Below are positions 34,539 to 42,194 of a stretch of 64,000 nucleotides of DNA, one piece after another; position 1 is the first letter of the stretch, and every line of letters starts with the position of its first letter. The notes under the pieces were generated by a model, which had not been told where the DNA came from, did not search any database, and saw only the letters and a program-made list of their open reading frames with translations. Source of the stretch: Thalassospira lucentensis (GTDB lineage: Bacteria > Pseudomonadota > Alphaproteobacteria > Rhodospirillales > Thalassospiraceae); the NCBI RefSeq assembly GCF_032921865.1, contig NZ_CP136684.1, positions 850,501 to 914,500 on the forward strand, written 5' to 3'. A program made the translations under genes and the position numbers.

Positions 34539-35306
34539 ATGATCATCGATTGGGACGAAATCGCCAGACCGGCCCTGCCCGCCAATTGCGGATGGCGCGG
34601 CACCTATCGCGTGCGATATTCGGAAATTGGGGATAACGGCCTTGCGATGCTGTCGGCTCTTGCCGATTACATGCAGGATGCGGCTGGCTGGGGCGCCCGT
34701 ATCCTGAAACTGGCCTATGACGATACGGTGGATCAGGGCATAGCATGGGTGCTGGCACGCATGGTCATTCATGTGCGGCGCTATCCCGGCAATGGCGAGG
34801 ATATCATTGTCGAAACATGGCCATCCGGCGTTGCAAGACGTGTTGCCACCCGCGATTTCCGTCTGATCGATGGCAAGGGTGATGTGATTGCAGTCGCGCA
34901 AAGCTTCTGGGTGATGTTTGACCTGATTGAACGGCGCGCGGCAAGCTGGCCCGACTGGATCGAGGAAAGGCTGCCAGACCCGCCCGGCCCCAAGCTGATC
35001 GCACCGCCGTTTCGACCGCCCTTTACCAGCGACCCGTTACCCGAAATCGACAGCATAAAGGCCCGGCCATCCGACCTTGACCTGTATGGGCATGTCAACA
35101 ATGTCCGCCTGATGCAGTGGGTCCTCGGCGCAACCGGTGCGGATGCAAAACCGGACTTCCATCCCGAAAGCATCGATATCCAGTTCCGCACCGAATGCCG
35201 GGTACAGGAACGGGTCACGGTGCGCCAGAAGGACGGATTTGCCGCGATTACACGTGACAGTGATGGCACCGACCTTGTCCGGGCAAGCGTGACGCAGGCC
35301 TCATAG
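34539..35306 (+). CDS. Acyl-ACP thioesterase-family protein
   Basis: A 255-residue protein with two hotdog domains in one chain. The first (residues ~15-130) has YMQDAAGWGARIL, typical of the first helix of plant FatA/FatB-like thioesterases; the second has DLDLYGHVNNVRLMQWV. Such proteins hydrolyse acyl-ACP to release fatty acids. The start at 34539 is an ATG nine bases after AGGA (34526-34529); a TTG at 34530 is a less likely alternative. It is divergent to a TetR regulator and ends at a strong hairpin. Confidence 0.85.
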   Translation: MIIDWDEIARPALPANCGWRGTYRVRYSEIGDNGLAMLSALADYMQDAAGWGARILKLAYDDTVDQGIAWVLARMVIHVRRYPGNGEDIIVETWPSGVARRVATRDFRLIDGKGDVIAVAQSFWVMFDLIERRAASWPDWIEERLPDPPGPKLIAPPFRPPFTSDPLPEIDSIKARPSDLDLYGHVNNVRLMQWVLGATGADAKPDFHPESIDIQFRTECRVQERVTVRQKDGFAAITRDSDGTDLVRASVTQAS

Positions 35307-35343
35307 GGCCTTCAGGCCGGATTTCCATACCATTGCAGCGCAT

Positions 35344-35386
35344 GACGAACCGCCCGAAATCTCATGCCGTTTCGGCACGGTTCGTC
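35344..35386. terminator. Terminator-like hairpin between convergent genes
   Basis: GACGAACCG (35344-35352) pairs perfectly with CGGTTCGTC (35378-35386), and inside them CCGAAA (35354-35359) pairs with TTTCGG (35370-35375). It lies between the convergent thioesterase and aldehyde dehydrogenase genes. Confidence 0.7.
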
Positions 35387-35401
35387 TGTCCTTGTTTGAA
35401 A

Positions 35402-36817
35402 TTACCGCCCCATAATGACCTTCGGTTCAAGATGACTTTCCAACCCATGAACCCCATATTGACGACCGATCCCTGATTGCTTGAAACCGCCAAACGGTGC
35501 CTGTGGTTCGTGCTGGAAGCCATTTATGCAGACGCGCCCGGCATCAATGCGTTCTGCGACACGTCCCGCCCGCGCGGGATCGGACGACATCACATAGGCC
35601 GCAAGACCATAATCCGTATCATTGGCAATCGTTATCGCCTGCTCTTCATCTTCATAGGGGATCAGACAAAGAACCGGGCCAAAAATTTCGTCACGCGCAA
35701 TCGTCATGGCATTATCGACATTGCCAAACAGGGTCGGTCTAACGAAATAACCGCCAAGCCCTTCGGGGTGTCCTGGCCCGCCCGCCAAAAGGTCCGCACC
35801 TTCTTCGATGCCTTTGATAATATAGCCCTGTACGCGTTCATATTGTTTGCGACTGACCATCGGGCCAATACGTGATGCCGGATCGGTGGGCTCGGCGACC
35901 ACAATGTCATTCATCGCAGCAATCAGTTTTTGCGCAAGTTCATCATGCTTTTCACGCGTAACCAGCACCCTGGTACCGGCAATACAGGCCTGACCACTAT
36001 TCAAGAAGCCCGCAGTAAGAACAAGCGGAACCGCAGCATCAAGGTCGGCATCGTCAAGGATGATCGTTGGGGACTTGCCCCCAAGCTCAAGTGTTACCCG
36101 TTTCATGGTATCGGCACTGGCACGAAGGATATCTTTCCCCACCGCCGTTGAACCGGTGAAGGATATTTTTGCCACATCCGGGTTCCGGGCGATCTCCGCC
36201 CCAACTTCAATCCCGGTACCGGTCACAACATTAAGAACCCCTTTGGGCAGGCCTGCCACGTGCAGGCTTTCGCAAAGGATCTGGGTTTGCAATGCGCTCA
36301 TTTCACTGGGTTTGATAACGGTGCAGCAACCCGCCGCGATCGCGGTCGCAAGCCTGCTGGTGATAAAACCGACATTGCTGTTCCAGGGGATGATAACCCC
36401 CACAACCCCTATCGGGGTCATCACAACGTCGCTTGCCCGAATTTTCTGCGTGAAATCGTAACTTCCCAGTGCCTCAGCCATATCCAGAAAGTTCTGTGCT
36501 GCCATTTTCGTCCATTGCGGCATCATGGAAACCGGGCCGCCATACTCCTCGACCACGGCAGCCGTAATATCATCGGCACGCGCGACAACCGCGTCATAAA
36601 GGCGCCACAGCAATGCCAGACGGGTTTCTTTCGTACTTTGCGAAAAGGCCGGAAAAGCTGCTTTTGCAGCCGCAATCGCTTTCTGGGCATCGTCACGATT
36701 GGCAAGGCGCACCTGCCCGTTCACCATCCCCGTGGCAGGATTATAAAGATCAAAAAGCGCCGAACCCCTCGGCGTGACGAATTCGCCATTGATATAAATT
36801 TTATCGATCTGATGCAT
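35402..36817 (-). CDS. NAD(P)-dependent aldehyde dehydrogenase family protein
   Basis: A 471-residue enzyme. Cofactor-binding stretch IIPWNSN and IKPSEMSALQTQ, the FTGSTAVG loop, the general base Glu in LELGGKSP and the catalytic Cys in GQACIAGTR are present. It oxidises an aldehyde to a carboxylate; substrate is unknown. It is divergent from a LysR regulator with a perfect palindrome between them, so it is likely regulated by that protein. It is monocistronic. Confidence 0.94.
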   Translation of the reverse strand: MHQIDKIYINGEFVTPRGSALFDLYNPATGMVNGQVRLANRDDAQKAIAAAKAAFPAFSQSTKETRLALLWRLYDAVVARADDITAAVVEEYGGPVSMMPQWTKMAAQNFLDMAEALGSYDFTQKIRASDVVMTPIGVVGVIIPWNSNVGFITSRLATAIAAGCCTVIKPSEMSALQTQILCESLHVAGLPKGVLNVVTGTGIEVGAEIARNPDVAKISFTGSTAVGKDILRASADTMKRVTLELGGKSPTIILDDADLDAAVPLVLTAGFLNSGQACIAGTRVLVTREKHDELAQKLIAAMNDIVVAEPTDPASRIGPMVSRKQYERVQGYIIKGIEEGADLLAGGPGHPEGLGGYFVRPTLFGNVDNAMTIARDEIFGPVLCLIPYEDEEQAITIANDTDYGLAAYVMSSDPARAGRVAERIDAGRVCINGFQHEPQAPFGGFKQSGIGRQYGVHGLESHLEPKVIMGR

Positions 36818-36873
36818 ACCGTTTTCTCCTGTGCAGGGTCGTTGGAGAAAATCTAGGCAGTCACGATAATCCT

Positions 36874-36889
36874 GTTAATATAGATTAAC
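36874..36889. promoter_or_regulatory. Perfect LysR-box-like inverted repeat (GTTAAT-N4-ATTAAC)
   Basis: GTTAAT (36874-36879) and ATTAAC (36884-36889) form a perfect inverted repeat of the T-N11-A class, in the 101-base gap between the divergent aldehyde dehydrogenase and LysR genes. It is the likely binding site of that LysR protein. Confidence 0.65.
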
Positions 36890-36918
36890 CTGTATGTTAA
36901 ATTTCGAAAATCGGGACA

Positions 36919-37833
36919 ATGCATAAATCCGGCCTGACCGAACTGGAAGCCATCATCGCGGTTGCCCGCCGCGGCAGCTTTCGAGCAGCGGCACATGAAC
37001 TTGGCATGTCCCCCACTGCCTTATCCAATGCGGTTGCTGCTCTTGAAAAACGGCTTGATGTCCGGTTGTTCAATCGCACGACACGCAGCGTTTCGCTGAC
37101 AGAAGCCGGGGACCGGTTCATTGCCCGTATTGCGCCTGCAGTTTCAGAAATCGATCAGGCCGTCGAAAACATCAACGCGCATCGCAACACACCGGTTGGC
37201 CGACTTCGGATAAACAGTTTCGCATTGGCCGCGCGTGTTGTCCTGAAACCGATTATTCTGGAATATATGCGCCGCTATCCGGACATGAAGGTCGACATTG
37301 TCACCGAAGGGCGATTTGTCGATATTGTCGCCGAAGGTTTTGACGGGGGATTTCGCCTTACCGAAGAAGTTCCGCGCGACATGATTGCCGTCCCTGCCGG
37401 GCCGGAGATGAGTTTTGCCGTTGTCGGCGCACCGTCCTATTTCGCCGCACGCGAACGGCCCCAAACCCCCGACGACCTGCTTAACCATGAATGCATACGA
37501 TCCCGCCTTGGTAGCGGGGCGATCTATCACTGGGATTTCCGGTATAAGGATAAGATCCGCAGCATCGATGTCCCCGGGCAGCTTTGTCTGGATGAAGGGG
37601 AACTGCTTTTGCAGGCAGCAAGAGCCGGAGCAGGACTTGCCAATCTTCCGCTGTGGCTGGTTGAGGATGACATCCGAACCGGTCGCCTGATCCGCGTTCT
37701 GGAAGAATGGTCGATCAGTTATTCAAGGCTGGCATTCTATTATCCAAGTCGCAAAAACATATCAGCCGGTTTGCGTGCCTTCGTCAGCCTGCTACGCGAG
37801 ATCGAAGCAAAATCACGACACGGTAAACCCTGA
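36919..37833 (+). CDS. LysR-family transcriptional regulator
   Basis: A 304-residue regulator. The winged helix reads [27 protein letters not shown], and the effector domain begins at ~90 ([17 protein letters not shown]) and includes [19 protein letters not shown]. It belongs to the DmlR-like subgroup. Its own start is ~100 bases from the divergent aldehyde dehydrogenase gene and next to a perfect LysR box. Its last 21 bases overlap the 3' end of rnhB on the opposite strand. Confidence 0.92.
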   Translation: MHKSGLTELEAIIAVARRGSFRAAAHELGMSPTALSNAVAALEKRLDVRLFNRTTRSVSLTEAGDRFIARIAPAVSEIDQAVENINAHRNTPVGRLRINSFALAARVVLKPIILEYMRRYPDMKVDIVTEGRFVDIVAEGFDGGFRLTEEVPRDMIAVPAGPEMSFAVVGAPSYFAARERPQTPDDLLNHECIRSRLGSGAIYHWDFRYKDKIRSIDVPGQLCLDEGELLLQAARAGAGLANLPLWLVEDDIRTGRLIRVLEEWSISYSRLAFYYPSRKNISAGLRAFVSLLREIEAKSRHGKP

Positions 37834-38457
37834 TCCATCATCCGCTGGCAAATCCACAAGCAATTCGGCAATCGGCCTGAAACTGCGGCGGTGATGCAGG
37901 GTCGGGCCAACAATGCCAAGCCCGTCCATATGCTTTTTCACCCCATAACCGGCATTGCCATCCCAGCCGAAATGCGGATAGCGCACGGCAAGCCGGGTCA
38001 TGGCGCGGTCGCGCACGACCTTGGCAACGATGGATGCCGCCGCGATGGATAATGACCTGCCATCACCCTTGATGATCGTTTCGACCGCACAGGGCAACCC
38101 CGGGTCACGATTGCCGTCCACCAGCGCCTGATCGGGGCATTGCGGCAGGCGCGCCACCGCACGGCGCATGGCGACATATGTGGCCTGCAGGATATTGATC
38201 CGGTCGATCTCGCGGACAGATGCCGCACCGATGCCGACCTCGGCACAGCCCATGATCACCTCAAACAGAAAGTCGCGTTTCTTGACCGAAAGCTTTTTGG
38301 AATCGTTAAGTTCCCCCAGAAGGACTTCCGGCAACCGTTCATCGCGCGGCAGGATAACGGCCGCCGCAACCACCGGCCCGGCCAACGGCCCACGACCGAC
38401 CTCGTCGATCCCGGCGATCCGCCCGCAATACTGATCTTCGATGCTGAAATCCGGCAT
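37813..38457 (-). CDS. rnhB: Ribonuclease HII
   Basis: A 214-residue enzyme that cleaves RNA in RNA-DNA hybrids and removes single ribonucleotides from DNA. The N-terminal GIDEVGRGPLAGP supplies the acidic pair, NDSKKLS follows, and VDGN plus SIAAASIVAKVVRD complete the active site. Length is normal. Its 3' end overlaps the convergent LysR gene. An AGGAGGA site lies upstream of the ATG. Confidence 0.96.
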   Translation of the reverse strand: MPDFSIEDQYCGRIAGIDEVGRGPLAGPVVAAAVILPRDERLPEVLLGELNDSKKLSVKKRDFLFEVIMGCAEVGIGAASVREIDRINILQATYVAMRRAVARLPQCPDQALVDGNRDPGLPCAVETIIKGDGRSLSIAAASIVAKVVRDRAMTRLAVRYPHFGWDGNAGYGVKKHMDGLGIVGPTLHHRRSFRPIAELLVDLPADDGSGFTVS

Positions 38458-38513
38458 GTGAAACGCGTTCCTCCTGCCCTTGTCATAACAAGATCAGAGG
38501 CAGATCGGCAATG

Positions 38514-39029
38514 TCATCTATGAGGACGTTTTGCAAAATCATCTGCTGTGATCGCATATTGCACGATATCGTTGTCGTCCTTGTGAGGACACATGCCGAT
38601 CTTTCGCGCCACCGCAAGTGATCCGATATTCCGGGCATCGATACAGGCAATGAAACCGGGCAGTTTCATGTTTTCAAACCCATGCGCCAACAGGGCATTG
38701 GCGGCTTCGGATGCGTATCCCCTGCCCCAGAAAGCCGGTTTCAACCGCCAGCCGATTTCGATCTCGGGCCCAACCGCATCCTCGGGGATCAGCAGCACCC
38801 AGCCAATGAAACGATCCGGTTCCGTTTTTAAAAACAGCGACCAGTATCCAAGTCCCGGCCCGTAATCCATGGTGATGCGATCATGGATAAAGGCACGATG
38901 TTCGGTTTCGTCGGCCCACGGTCCCTGAACAAAGTCGGTCACACCGGGTTCACGATCCATCGCAAAGCAGTCTTCAAGATCATCCAGTGTTCGCGGACGC
39001 AGCCAAAGCCGTTCGGTTTCAAGGATCAT
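38514..39029 (-). CDS. GNAT-family N-acetyltransferase (RimJ/RimL-like)
   Basis: A 171-residue acetyltransferase. It starts ILETERLWLRPRTLDDLEDC, the usual opening of the RimJ/RimL branch. The acetyl-CoA loop is seen around WRLKPAFWGRGYASEAANALL, followed by CIDARNIGSLAVARKIGM. The target (a ribosomal protein or a small molecule) is not evident. An AGGAA site precedes the ATG. It lies upstream of rnhB on the same strand, 56 bases away, and may be cotranscribed. Confidence 0.9.
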   Translation of the reverse strand: MILETERLWLRPRTLDDLEDCFAMDREPGVTDFVQGPWADETEHRAFIHDRITMDYGPGLGYWSLFLKTEPDRFIGWVLLIPEDAVGPEIEIGWRLKPAFWGRGYASEAANALLAHGFENMKLPGFIACIDARNIGSLAVARKIGMCPHKDDNDIVQYAITADDFAKRPHR

Positions 39030-39055
39030 GCGGTTTTCCTGTTAACAGCATACCA

Positions 39056-39083
39056 AAACGGCACCGCATGAACGGTGCCGTTT
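39056..39083 (-). terminator. Intrinsic terminator of the Mrp antiporter operon
   Basis: An 11-bp perfect stem, AAACGGCACCG (39056-39066) with CGGTGCCGTTT (39073-39083), lies about 20 bases after the end of the last Mrp gene on the minus strand and before the GNAT gene. Confidence 0.85.
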
Positions 39084-39101
39084 GCAAATCTCCACCCGTG
39101 T

Positions 39102-39506
39102 TCACTTCTGATCGGGTTTGTATTCCTCGCTGGGGTCATAGCCATCCGGGCCGACCGGATCAAAGGTTGCCCAGCCTTCGTCCTGACCGCTTTTCGGAAG
39201 ATCCGCGTGCGGATCGACATGACGCAGCAAATAGGCCTTGGCGATCAGGTTCGCGGTGATCGGTGCCGTCAGGAACAGGAACAGCGTGATCAGCAATTCA
39301 TGAATGGTGAAATGCCCGCGTTCGATCCAGAAGAACAGCATCGATGCGATCAGGATTCCGCCAACGCCAACCGTGGTTGCCTTGGTCGGCGCATGAAGCC
39401 GCGGCAGCAATTCGCGCAGTTTGAGCATCCCGAACGACCCGATCAGCAGGAACAATCCGCCAATCACGATCAGAACGGAAATGACGAGTTCGGCAATAAA
39501 CGGCAT
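39102..39506 (-). CDS. mnhG: Mrp-type Na+/H+ antiporter subunit G
   Basis: A 134-residue membrane protein with three spans, last gene of the Mrp operon. Family features are GGLFLLIGSFGMLKLRELLPRLHAPTKATT and the following WIERGHF loop. The C-terminal ~40 residues are a polar cytoplasmic tail. The start at 39506 has GGGAGAGAG upstream, and the long open frame beyond has no support. MrpG is a small accessory subunit needed for full antiport activity. Confidence 0.93.
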   Translation of the reverse strand: MPFIAELVISVLIVIGGLFLLIGSFGMLKLRELLPRLHAPTKATTVGVGGILIASMLFFWIERGHFTIHELLITLFLFLTAPITANLIAKAYLLRHVDPHADLPKSGQDEGWATFDPVGPDGYDPSEEYKPDQK

Positions 39507-39517
39507 CGTCTCTCTCC

Positions 39518-39787
39518 CTATTCGATGATGTCGCCACGCAAGACGAACTTGCAATAGGCAACGGTGGAGACAAAGCCGAACATGGCAAACAGAAGCGCCC
39601 CTTCGAAATACATCGAGGTTGCGCGGCTGATCCCGTACAGCACCAGAAGGGCGATGGCGTTGATCGCCATGGTATCGACGGCCAGAACACGGTCCGCGAT
39701 GGTCGGTCCCTTGGCCAAACGCCACAAATTCATCAACAGGGCGACCGCCACACAGATAAAGCCGAAATTCAGCGCATATTCGATCAT
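39518..39787 (-). CDS. mnhF: Mrp-type Na+/H+ antiporter subunit F
   Basis: An 89-residue protein with three membrane spans. GPTIADRVLAVDTMAINAIALLVLYG in pieces is the subunit F signature, including the conserved Asp of the DRVLAVD segment. It ends 11 bases before mnhG and its start overlaps the stop of mnhE by four bases (ATGA). Confidence 0.93.
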   Translation of the reverse strand: MIEYALNFGFICVAVALLMNLWRLAKGPTIADRVLAVDTMAINAIALLVLYGISRATSMYFEGALLFAMFGFVSTVAYCKFVLRGDIIE

Positions 39788-40278
39788 TCGAAAATCTCCT
39801 TCAGACGGCCTTCATAGCGGGTCTTGATATCATCAACCACGCCCTGCGGGTCCGGCGCATGCAGGCAATGCACCAGAAGGCTTTTGGCATCGGCACTCAG
39901 ATCAATGGTCACGGTGCCCGGCGTCATGGTGATCGTCCCCGCAAGGGTCGTGATCGCCTCCGGCGAGGTCAGATCAAGCGGAACGACAACGCATTTCGTT
40001 TCAAGGCTTTCGGCCTTGCGAAACAGGATCAATCCGGCAACGACAACATTCGCCACCAGAATATCCCACAACACGATCAGGCCGTATTCGCAGATCGCAT
40101 AGGCATTGCCGACCTTTGGCGCGGCCGGCCAGAAACTTGACGTGATCAACGGCACCACAATCGCCAGGATCGCACCAAAGACCACGGCACCGGCCGATAT
40201 TTCATTGACCAGCAACACCCAGACAACCAGCAGGGCCAGCGACAGAAGCGGGTGGGGAAGACAACGTTTCAACATCAT
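39784..40278 (-). CDS. mnhE: Mrp-type Na+/H+ antiporter subunit E
   Basis: A 164-residue membrane protein with two N-terminal spans and a cytoplasmic alpha/beta domain. SSFWPAAPKVGN and the later AITTLAGTITMTPGTVTIDLS are typical of the family. The start is placed at the first ATG (40278) after AAGGA; the preceding GTG is possible. It is part of the antiporter complex; its role is structural. Confidence 0.92.
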   Translation of the reverse strand: MMLKRCLPHPLLSLALLVVWVLLVNEISAGAVVFGAILAIVVPLITSSFWPAAPKVGNAYAICEYGLIVLWDILVANVVVAGLILFRKAESLETKCVVVPLDLTSPEAITTLAGTITMTPGTVTIDLSADAKSLLVHCLHAPDPQGVVDDIKTRYEGRLKEIFE

Positions 40279-40298
40279 CACTATCCTTTCATCACCGC

Positions 40299-41834
40299 TT
40301 ACTGGCCAGGCTGTGTGGCGGGTATTTCACCCAGCACAGCCCGGATGTAATCCGTGGTGTCAAACAACTGCGCTGCCGTGCCCTGCAGGTAATCCATGAT
40401 CGGTGCTGCAAACACCGTCAGGGCAACAAGTGCACACAGCATTCCGCAGGCGGCAACGATCGGAAGAACCGGCCAATTTGCCCCCTCGACCTCGATCACA
40501 CCTTCAGCCGAGGCACTTTTCCAGAACAGGACACTGCCTGCACGGCCAAAACCGACAATGCACATCAGCGACGTCACAAGAATGACTGACCAGATCCAGA
40601 CAGACAGGTCGCTGTCACGTGCCGCATCAAGGATCATCAGCTTGCCGATAAAACCGCTAAGCGGCGGCATCCCGGCCATGGCGATGGCCGCAACAAAGAA
40701 CAGAACCGCCAGAAGCCCCGATTGATGGAAAACCGGTGCCGTTTCAAGTTTGTCGCCATAGATGGCCCCCCGGCGTGACGCCACCAGATCACCGATCAGG
40801 AACAGGGCCGCCCCGGCAAAGGTCGAATGCAGCAGGTAATAAAGACCGGCCGAAATGCTTTCGGGCGTAAACAGCGCGATGGAAATCAAAAGCGTTCCCA
40901 TCGATCCAATCACGGAAAACGCAATCAGGCCATTAAGCCGCTTGGCCGCCAGCACCCCGATCATGCCAATCGCCAGTGTGACAATCGCCGCAGGCAGGAT
41001 ATAGGGCTGTGCGAGCCATGCCATATCACCGGCATTTTCGCCAAAGCCCAGCGAGTAAACGCGCAGGATCGAATAGGCACCGACCTTGGTCATGATCGCA
41101 AACAGGGCAGCCACCGGTGCCGGTGCATTGGCATAAGTCCCCGGCAGCCAGAAATGAACCGGCACCAAAGCCGCCTTCACACAAAACACCAGAAGCAGGA
41201 TCAGCGCCCCGGCACGCAGCAACGCGGCATCACCGGCGGCCACCTGCGGCACCTGGATGGCCAGATCGGCCATGTTCAGCGTTCCGGTCACGGCATAGAT
41301 CATGCCGACCCCGACCAGAAACAGGGTCGAACCCGTCAGGTTGATGACGATATACTGCATGCCCGCCTTAAGGCGTTCCGCCCCGGCACCATGCAGCATC
41401 AACCCATAGGATGCGATCAGCAGCACCTCGAAGAAAACGAACAGGTTGAACACGTCACCGGTCAGAAACGCACCATTGACCCCCATCAACTGGAACTGGA
41501 ACAGGGCGTGGAAATGCTGGCCACGCTTGTCCCATTCGCTTGATGCAAACAGGATGACACCAAGACCGAGGATCGAGGTCAGAAAGATCATCATCGCCGA
41601 CAGGCGATCCAGTACGATCACGATCCCGAACGGTGCCGGCCAGTCGCCAAGTGCGTACATTTCCGGGTTGTTGTTATTGGCAAAAATCACCAGCGACAGA
41701 GTGACCGCCACAAGGGCAACGGTCGAGGTGATCGAGAATATGCGCTGCAGAACAATGTCATGCCGAACCGCCAGAACAATCAGGGCGGCCATCACGGCAG
41801 GCAGCACAATGGGAACGACAATCCAGTGACCCAT
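40299..41834 (-). CDS. mnhD: Mrp-type Na+/H+ antiporter subunit D
   Basis: A 511-residue, ~14-span protein homologous to NuoN/NuoM of respiratory complex I. The proton-pathway region FVFFEVLLIASYGLMLHGAG (about 110-129) contains the conserved Glu, and the Lys-containing span FCVKAALVPVHFWLPGTY follows. Its start shares one base with the stop of subunit C. It forms the likely ion pathway with subunit A. Confidence 0.95.
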   Translation of the reverse strand: MGHWIVVPIVLPAVMAALIVLAVRHDIVLQRIFSITSTVALVAVTLSLVIFANNNNPEMYALGDWPAPFGIVIVLDRLSAMMIFLTSILGLGVILFASSEWDKRGQHFHALFQFQLMGVNGAFLTGDVFNLFVFFEVLLIASYGLMLHGAGAERLKAGMQYIVINLTGSTLFLVGVGMIYAVTGTLNMADLAIQVPQVAAGDAALLRAGALILLLVFCVKAALVPVHFWLPGTYANAPAPVAALFAIMTKVGAYSILRVYSLGFGENAGDMAWLAQPYILPAAIVTLAIGMIGVLAAKRLNGLIAFSVIGSMGTLLISIALFTPESISAGLYYLLHSTFAGAALFLIGDLVASRRGAIYGDKLETAPVFHQSGLLAVLFFVAAIAMAGMPPLSGFIGKLMILDAARDSDLSVWIWSVILVTSLMCIVGFGRAGSVLFWKSASAEGVIEVEGANWPVLPIVAACGMLCALVALTVFAAPIMDYLQGTAAQLFDTTDYIRAVLGEIPATQPGQ

Positions 41835-42190
41835 CAGTTTTTGTCTCCTGCTTCGGAAGGCTCGCCAACCGGGCGACCGTCAACATGGTCATTACCGATT
41901 TCAAGATAGGCGCGGATTGACAGCACAACGATAAGTGCGGTCATCCCGAACGAAATCACGATCGCTGTCAGGACAAGTGCCTGGGGCAGCGGATCGGTGT
42001 ATTCCGTAACACCATCACGCAGGATTGGCGGCATATCGATGGTCAGGCGCCCCATGGCGAACAGGAAAACGTTCACCGCATAGGACAGAAGTGCCAGACC
42101 GATTACCACCGGGAAAGTACGACCACGCAGCAACATATAAGTGCCGCACATGGTCAGAAGCCCGATACTGCTTGCTACAAGAAACTCCAT
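41834..42190 (-). CDS. mnhC: Mrp-type Na+/H+ antiporter subunit C
   Basis: A 118-residue protein homologous to NuoK, with three spans. GLLTMCGTYMLLRGRTFPVVIGLALLSYAVN in pieces and DPLPQALVLTAIVISFGMTAL (second conserved region) mark it. The start at 42190 follows the AB gene's stop by four bases, and the stop overlaps the D start by one base. Confidence 0.94.
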   Translation of the reverse strand: MEFLVASSIGLLTMCGTYMLLRGRTFPVVIGLALLSYAVNVFLFAMGRLTIDMPPILRDGVTEYTDPLPQALVLTAIVISFGMTALIVVLSIRAYLEIGNDHVDGRPVGEPSEAGDKN

Positions 42191-42194
42191 GATA

